Positions 60,292 through 64,000 of a DNA stretch of 64,000 nt are shown one piece after another (position 1 is the stretch's first letter; the number at the start of each line of letters is the position of its first letter). The notes under the pieces are model-generated. The model was not told the DNA's origin, ran no database searches, and saw only the letters and a list, made by a program, of their open reading frames with translations. The position numbers were made by a program, and so were the translations under genes. Origin of the DNA: Tetrahymena thermophila SB210 (Eukaryota > Ciliophora > Oligohymenophorea > Hymenostomatida > Tetrahymenidae); the NCBI RefSeq assembly GCF_000189635.1, contig NW_002476157.1:372001-436000 (forward strand), given 5' to 3'.

Positions 60292-62604
60292 ATGAATAGC
60301 TCAAAATAGCCTATTATAAAAAGTACTTCTACTACAACTACTGCAAAGCATAGCTCCTCTATGAAGCTCCTTCCTAAGATAGAGAATTATTCTAAAGCCA
60401 AAAATGTAAATGAATAGCTCTTGATCAGATAGAATCATACTCCTATAAAAGTTGCTCTTAAAAAATCTAGTTTTACTAATATTGATTATAATGAAGATAT
60501 TCCTCAAAGCAACAGTGTCAGTAATGCAAATCAAAACGAGTATAAGAATTTTTTCAATAGAAGAACTCAGTAAATATTAGATACTAGCGAAGAATAAAAG
60601 ATATAAAAAAAATAAATGTTGGCTAAGAGCTAAATTCAATTTAAACCTCCATCTTCTTCTAATTAAATAGTGAGAAATGTTAGTGGAATATATGAGAATC
60701 CTTTACAAGCAAATTATTTGCAAAATACTTAAGTATAAATTTAATTTTAAAAAAATATTATATTTTAATTGTACTTTATTGATGAAAAAACAGTCTCCAT
60801 CTTCTGTTAAATCAAGCTACACTAAAATTCCTCTGTAAGCAAGCCAAACTTTAGAAGAAGCAAAACCTGTAAAGTTTACTTCTCCTATTACTTAGCTTTA
60901 AATAGATGCAGATTAAAACAGGTTAGATTTTATGCTAGAAAAAGGGATGAATTTTGAGAAAAATAACCAGCTTATTAAGCTGAAGTAAGATAATTTTGAG
61001 CTAAAATAAGAGATTAGAAAATTAGAGGCAGAAGTAAAAAGGATGAGATAAGAGATAGAGGCAATGAGGTAGTTAAATCTAAAATCTTAGCCAATAAACA
61101 ATGAAAGAAAAAGTTCCTTTTATATGCAAGACGATTAATTAATTTAAATAGAAAAGAAGGTACAAATTAATGAGTACTATAGACAGTAAATTAGTAACTT
61201 AAAAGCATAGCATGAAAGCGATTCAACAAAGTATTAAGAACAGATCAATGTATTAAATACTTAACTATAATAAGCATTAGAGTAGATACAAAGTTTGTAA
61301 ATTAGCAAATAAAATCCAATCAAAGAATAAAAAGATTTAGAGTAAATATAAGAAACTTAGGCTGAAGTATAACAAATATGTAATAAATGTGAGTAAAATA
61401 TGAGATAGCTTTAGGAGTTCAATATATAAATTACTGTATTAGAAAGTAATTTAGCTACGTCTAAAGCTTAAAACGATAATCTCTTTAAAGAGAGCTAGTC
61501 TTTAAGAGAATGGTAAATTAAAACAAAAGAATCTCATAGTAGAGAAAAAGAATAATATGAAAAATATATTTAAGAGCAATCGGTAATAAAAATTCGATTT
61601 ATTATTTATTACTATGTTATATCTAAAAATATTTAATCCATATTTTAAAATATAATTTATAATTATTATAAAAAAGGAGGAAATTTTGAAGGTTGATTAG
61701 CAACTCAGGGATTATAAAAAGTCGTATGATGACTTAAATGAAAAAATAAAATTAATTAAAAATGGTAGTGATATAGTTAAAGTATTTCTAAGGAATGAGT
61801 ATACTCTGCTCAAGTTAGAAATTGTGGAGAACATTGAGAGATTAAATAAAGAAAGGTAAGATAGAATAAATGAAAATGCTGTTTAAATACAGTAGCTGCA
61901 GCAAAAATACGATGACGAAAAAAAGAAGGCAACAAAATTGTAGGACGAAGTTAATTAGTTAAATCAACATCTTGAATGGCTAAAAAAGAGAGGCGTTTAG
62001 TAATCAAAGTAAAATGGAACCTTCAATTATATTGGTTTGAGTGAAGAAATTTTGAGCTTGAAAAAAGTAATAGATCAGCACATATCTGAAATCCCAAATA
62101 AAGACATGGTTCAAAGCTTTCAGAGTAAAGTAGATGAAATGAGCTTTTTAAATAAACAAATGGTAGATAAAATAAACAAAATATAACAAGACGAAGAGAA
62201 ATCAAGAAAAGCTACAGAATAAATCCCTGTACTTAAATAGTTTGATATAGCACAAGTAAATACTCTATAATAGAATAGTATTTATTTTATATATTTATTT
62301 ATTTTTATATATTTAGACAAAAGTAGAGTACCACTTAGTTTGTGCTAAATGTGAGGAAATTTTAGAAGAAGCAATTACGTGTGTTCCTTGTGGCCATAAC
62401 TACTGTAAAAAGTGTCACTATACAAAAGATAGCTCTTTTTAAAAAACAAATGAATCAGCTGATGTATCTGAGGCATCTATAAGTTGCATGAAGTGTGGTC
62501 CATCTACAATGATTTACAGAAATGAAACATTAGATGATATGATAAAAATGTATAATACAATGAGAAGTGCTAAAGAAGTAATAAAAATGTATCTTAGTTA
62601 ATGA
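60292..62604 (+). CDS. Coiled-coil protein with C-terminal RING finger
   Basis: Four exons, 60292-60732, 60794-61582, 61677-62255 and 62317-62604, total 699 codons (698 aa). The first 150 residues are Ser/Thr/Asn-rich and disordered. Residues about 200-600 form long coiled coils, with heptads in stretches such as LIKLKQDNFELKQEIRKLE and MRQEIEAMRQL, and many Gln encoded by TAA/TAG. The last exon encodes a RING-like zinc finger: CAKCEEIL, then CVPCGHNYCKKC, and a final CMKCG pair. The C-x-x-C plus CGHNYC pattern is that of RING E3 ligases. The architecture resembles centrosomal or basal-body coiled-coil E3s, but I do not recognise a specific orthologue. The RING loop is enlarged and Ser/Glu-rich between the third and fourth Cys pairs. 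Confidence 0.83.
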
Positions 62605-63123
62605 AAAAACTAGATGCTTATTTATTTTGAGCTAAGATAAATAAATAATATAAAAATAATAAACAAATAACCTTAACTAACAATATAAATATATCAAATT
62701 ATATAAATAAATTATTCTTTTAATCAATTTTGCAAACAAAAACAATTTTATAAATAAATTCATAGTTCAAAAACAAACATATAAATTAATAAATTAGTAC
62801 ATAAAATAAATAAACAAAATAAGTAAAATTAATAAATTATTTTTCTTTTTAGGTAATATTTTATAACACTCTAAAATTAACAAGTTTAAATTAATTGATG
62901 AATTAGATATTATAATTTAGATAAAATTTTTATAGTAAATATTGGGTTATAAATTCTTTAAAATGAATCAGGCTTAAAAGAGATATTTTAGGATTTTTTA
63001 ATACTATTACATGCCAAAATTTTTAAATTTAATAGTTTTGATAAAAATCAGATTAGGAATATTTGATGAGAATTCTTAATTTAATCAAATTATTTAGTAT
63101 AAATATTATTTTATGCTATTTTT
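62605..63123. other. AT-rich intergenic region
   Basis: Very AT-rich spacer with tandem short (aata/taaa) runs, upstream of the LIM gene. No gene seen. Confidence 0.6.
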
Positions 63124-64000
63124 ATGAACTCAAATAGTAATTTGTTGGGATCAAAAAGTCCTTCGCTTTCTCCTTAAAAGCAAAATTAGAATCCTTCTTC
63201 ATCAGATAAAAAAAAATAAGGCGATAATACTAAATACCCTATTTGCTTTTAGTGTAAAAATAGAATTAAAGAAAAATAATGTGTGATTTTAGGTTAAAAG
63301 AAGTATCATATTGATCATTTTCGTTGCAACTAATGCAATCAAAAGCTAACAAATAGACTTTTTTATGAGTATAGAAATAAAATATATTGTGAAGACGATT
63401 ACAAATAAATTATAGCGCCCATTTGCCATTAATGCAAAAACTTTATTTAAGGAAAATATATAAGTGCGAAGAATTTAAGCTTTCATTTAGAGTGCTTTGT
63501 TTGCCAAGGGTGCAATTTTGGAATAGAGGAAAAGTAAGAGTTTTTTTTTAGTGCAGACAAAAAGTTTATCTACTGCAAAAAATGCAAGAAAAAATGTTCT
63601 GAAGTGTGTTAAAAATGCAAGAGGGTTATAAAAGAGAATGAGTAACTGATCAATGGAAGCTATTATCATACAGGGTGTTTAACATGCCAAAAATGCCACG
63701 ATTAAAACCCGTAAGGCATATTTGTTCTACATAATAATTAGATTGTGCATGACACTTGTATTTTAATTTGTCATCACTGCAATCAAAAAATAGAGGATGA
63801 AAAAGACATTTCTCACTATTTTGAATATGTTCTTCATTCTAAATGTTAGTAAGCTTACACAAATTTTGTCAGACAAAAGACGATTGATGCTTTTAAAACT
63901 TAAAACTCTAAGAACTTTAAAAATTAGTAAAATAATCAAAATTAAAATTATGCTCTCTCTACTAATTTATCTCCGCCAAGCTACTCAGTCAACCTAAACC
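63124..64000 (+). CDS. LIM-domain protein, 3' end cut by the window
   Basis: Open from ATG 63124 to the window end, 292 codons so far without an intron. After about 36 polar residues there are at least three LIM domains in tandem. LIM1 starts CFQCKNRI (residue 41) with HFRCNQCNQKL and YCEDDY. LIM2 starts CHQCKNFI with HLECFVCQGC and YCKKC. LIM3 starts CQKCKRVI with HTGCLTCQKC and HDTC. A fourth begins CHHCNQKI with SKCQQAY. After these the sequence becomes Asn/Gln-rich. LIM domains are paired zinc fingers that mediate protein binding, often on the cytoskeleton. Domain order is that of a LIM-only (zyxin/paxillin/FHL-like) adaptor. The stop codon lies beyond the window. Confidence 0.88.

Noticed and set aside
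1-64000. CRISPR arrays, bacterial operons, riboswitches
   Set aside because: No regularly spaced short repeats, no Shine-Dalgarno-linked gene strings; the genes are spliced and use a ciliate nuclear code.

Overview
The window is protist DNA from a ciliate that reads TAA and TAG as glutamine and uses TGA as its only stop. Dozens of in-frame TAA/TAG codons run through clearly conserved proteins, and every gene I could follow to its end stops at TGA. The DNA is extremely AT-rich, introns are AT-rich GT...AG (mostly 45-200 nt, one of 1,011 nt), and intergenic spaces are long. This fits Tetrahymena or a close relative better than Paramecium, whose introns are about 20-35 nt. No telomere repeat or chromosome-breakage sequence is visible, so macronuclear versus micronuclear origin is undecided.

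Left part (1-16,200): a direct repeat lies at the edge. It is followed by a giant minus-strand SET-domain histone methyltransferase of the plant ATXR3/SDG2 type with a roughly 1,000-residue Gln/Asn-rich tail (827-9842), a truncated haemoglobin (minus), a questin-oxidase-like protein (plus) and a PLP-dependent cysteine synthase/cystathionine beta-synthase core (minus). A 6.4-kb gene-poor stretch follows.

Middle (22,570-43,700): two full-length ABCB-type transporters lie in the same orientation with matching intron positions and several identical exon lengths, so they are an old tandem duplication. The spacer between them holds a possible small gene and nested tandem duplications. Downstream are a membrane-anchored paraoxonase-like lactonase/arylesterase (minus) and a 1.4-kb GC-richer stretch that looks like a decayed coding fossil of unknown origin.

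Right part (43,700-64,000): a WDR47-like LisH/WD40 protein (minus), a WEE1-like kinase lacking the catalytic Asp (plus), a triple PH-domain protein (minus), two identical tRNA-Asn(GUU) genes, a mitochondrial AAA ATPase of the plant type (plus), a coiled-coil RING protein (plus) and a LIM-domain protein cut by the window end (plus).

The genes are independent eukaryotic units rather than an operon. Exon borders were derived by hand from reading-frame continuity, splice consensus and family similarity. Except where noted, exon lengths add up to whole codons. Family calls are from recognition of motifs, not from a search.
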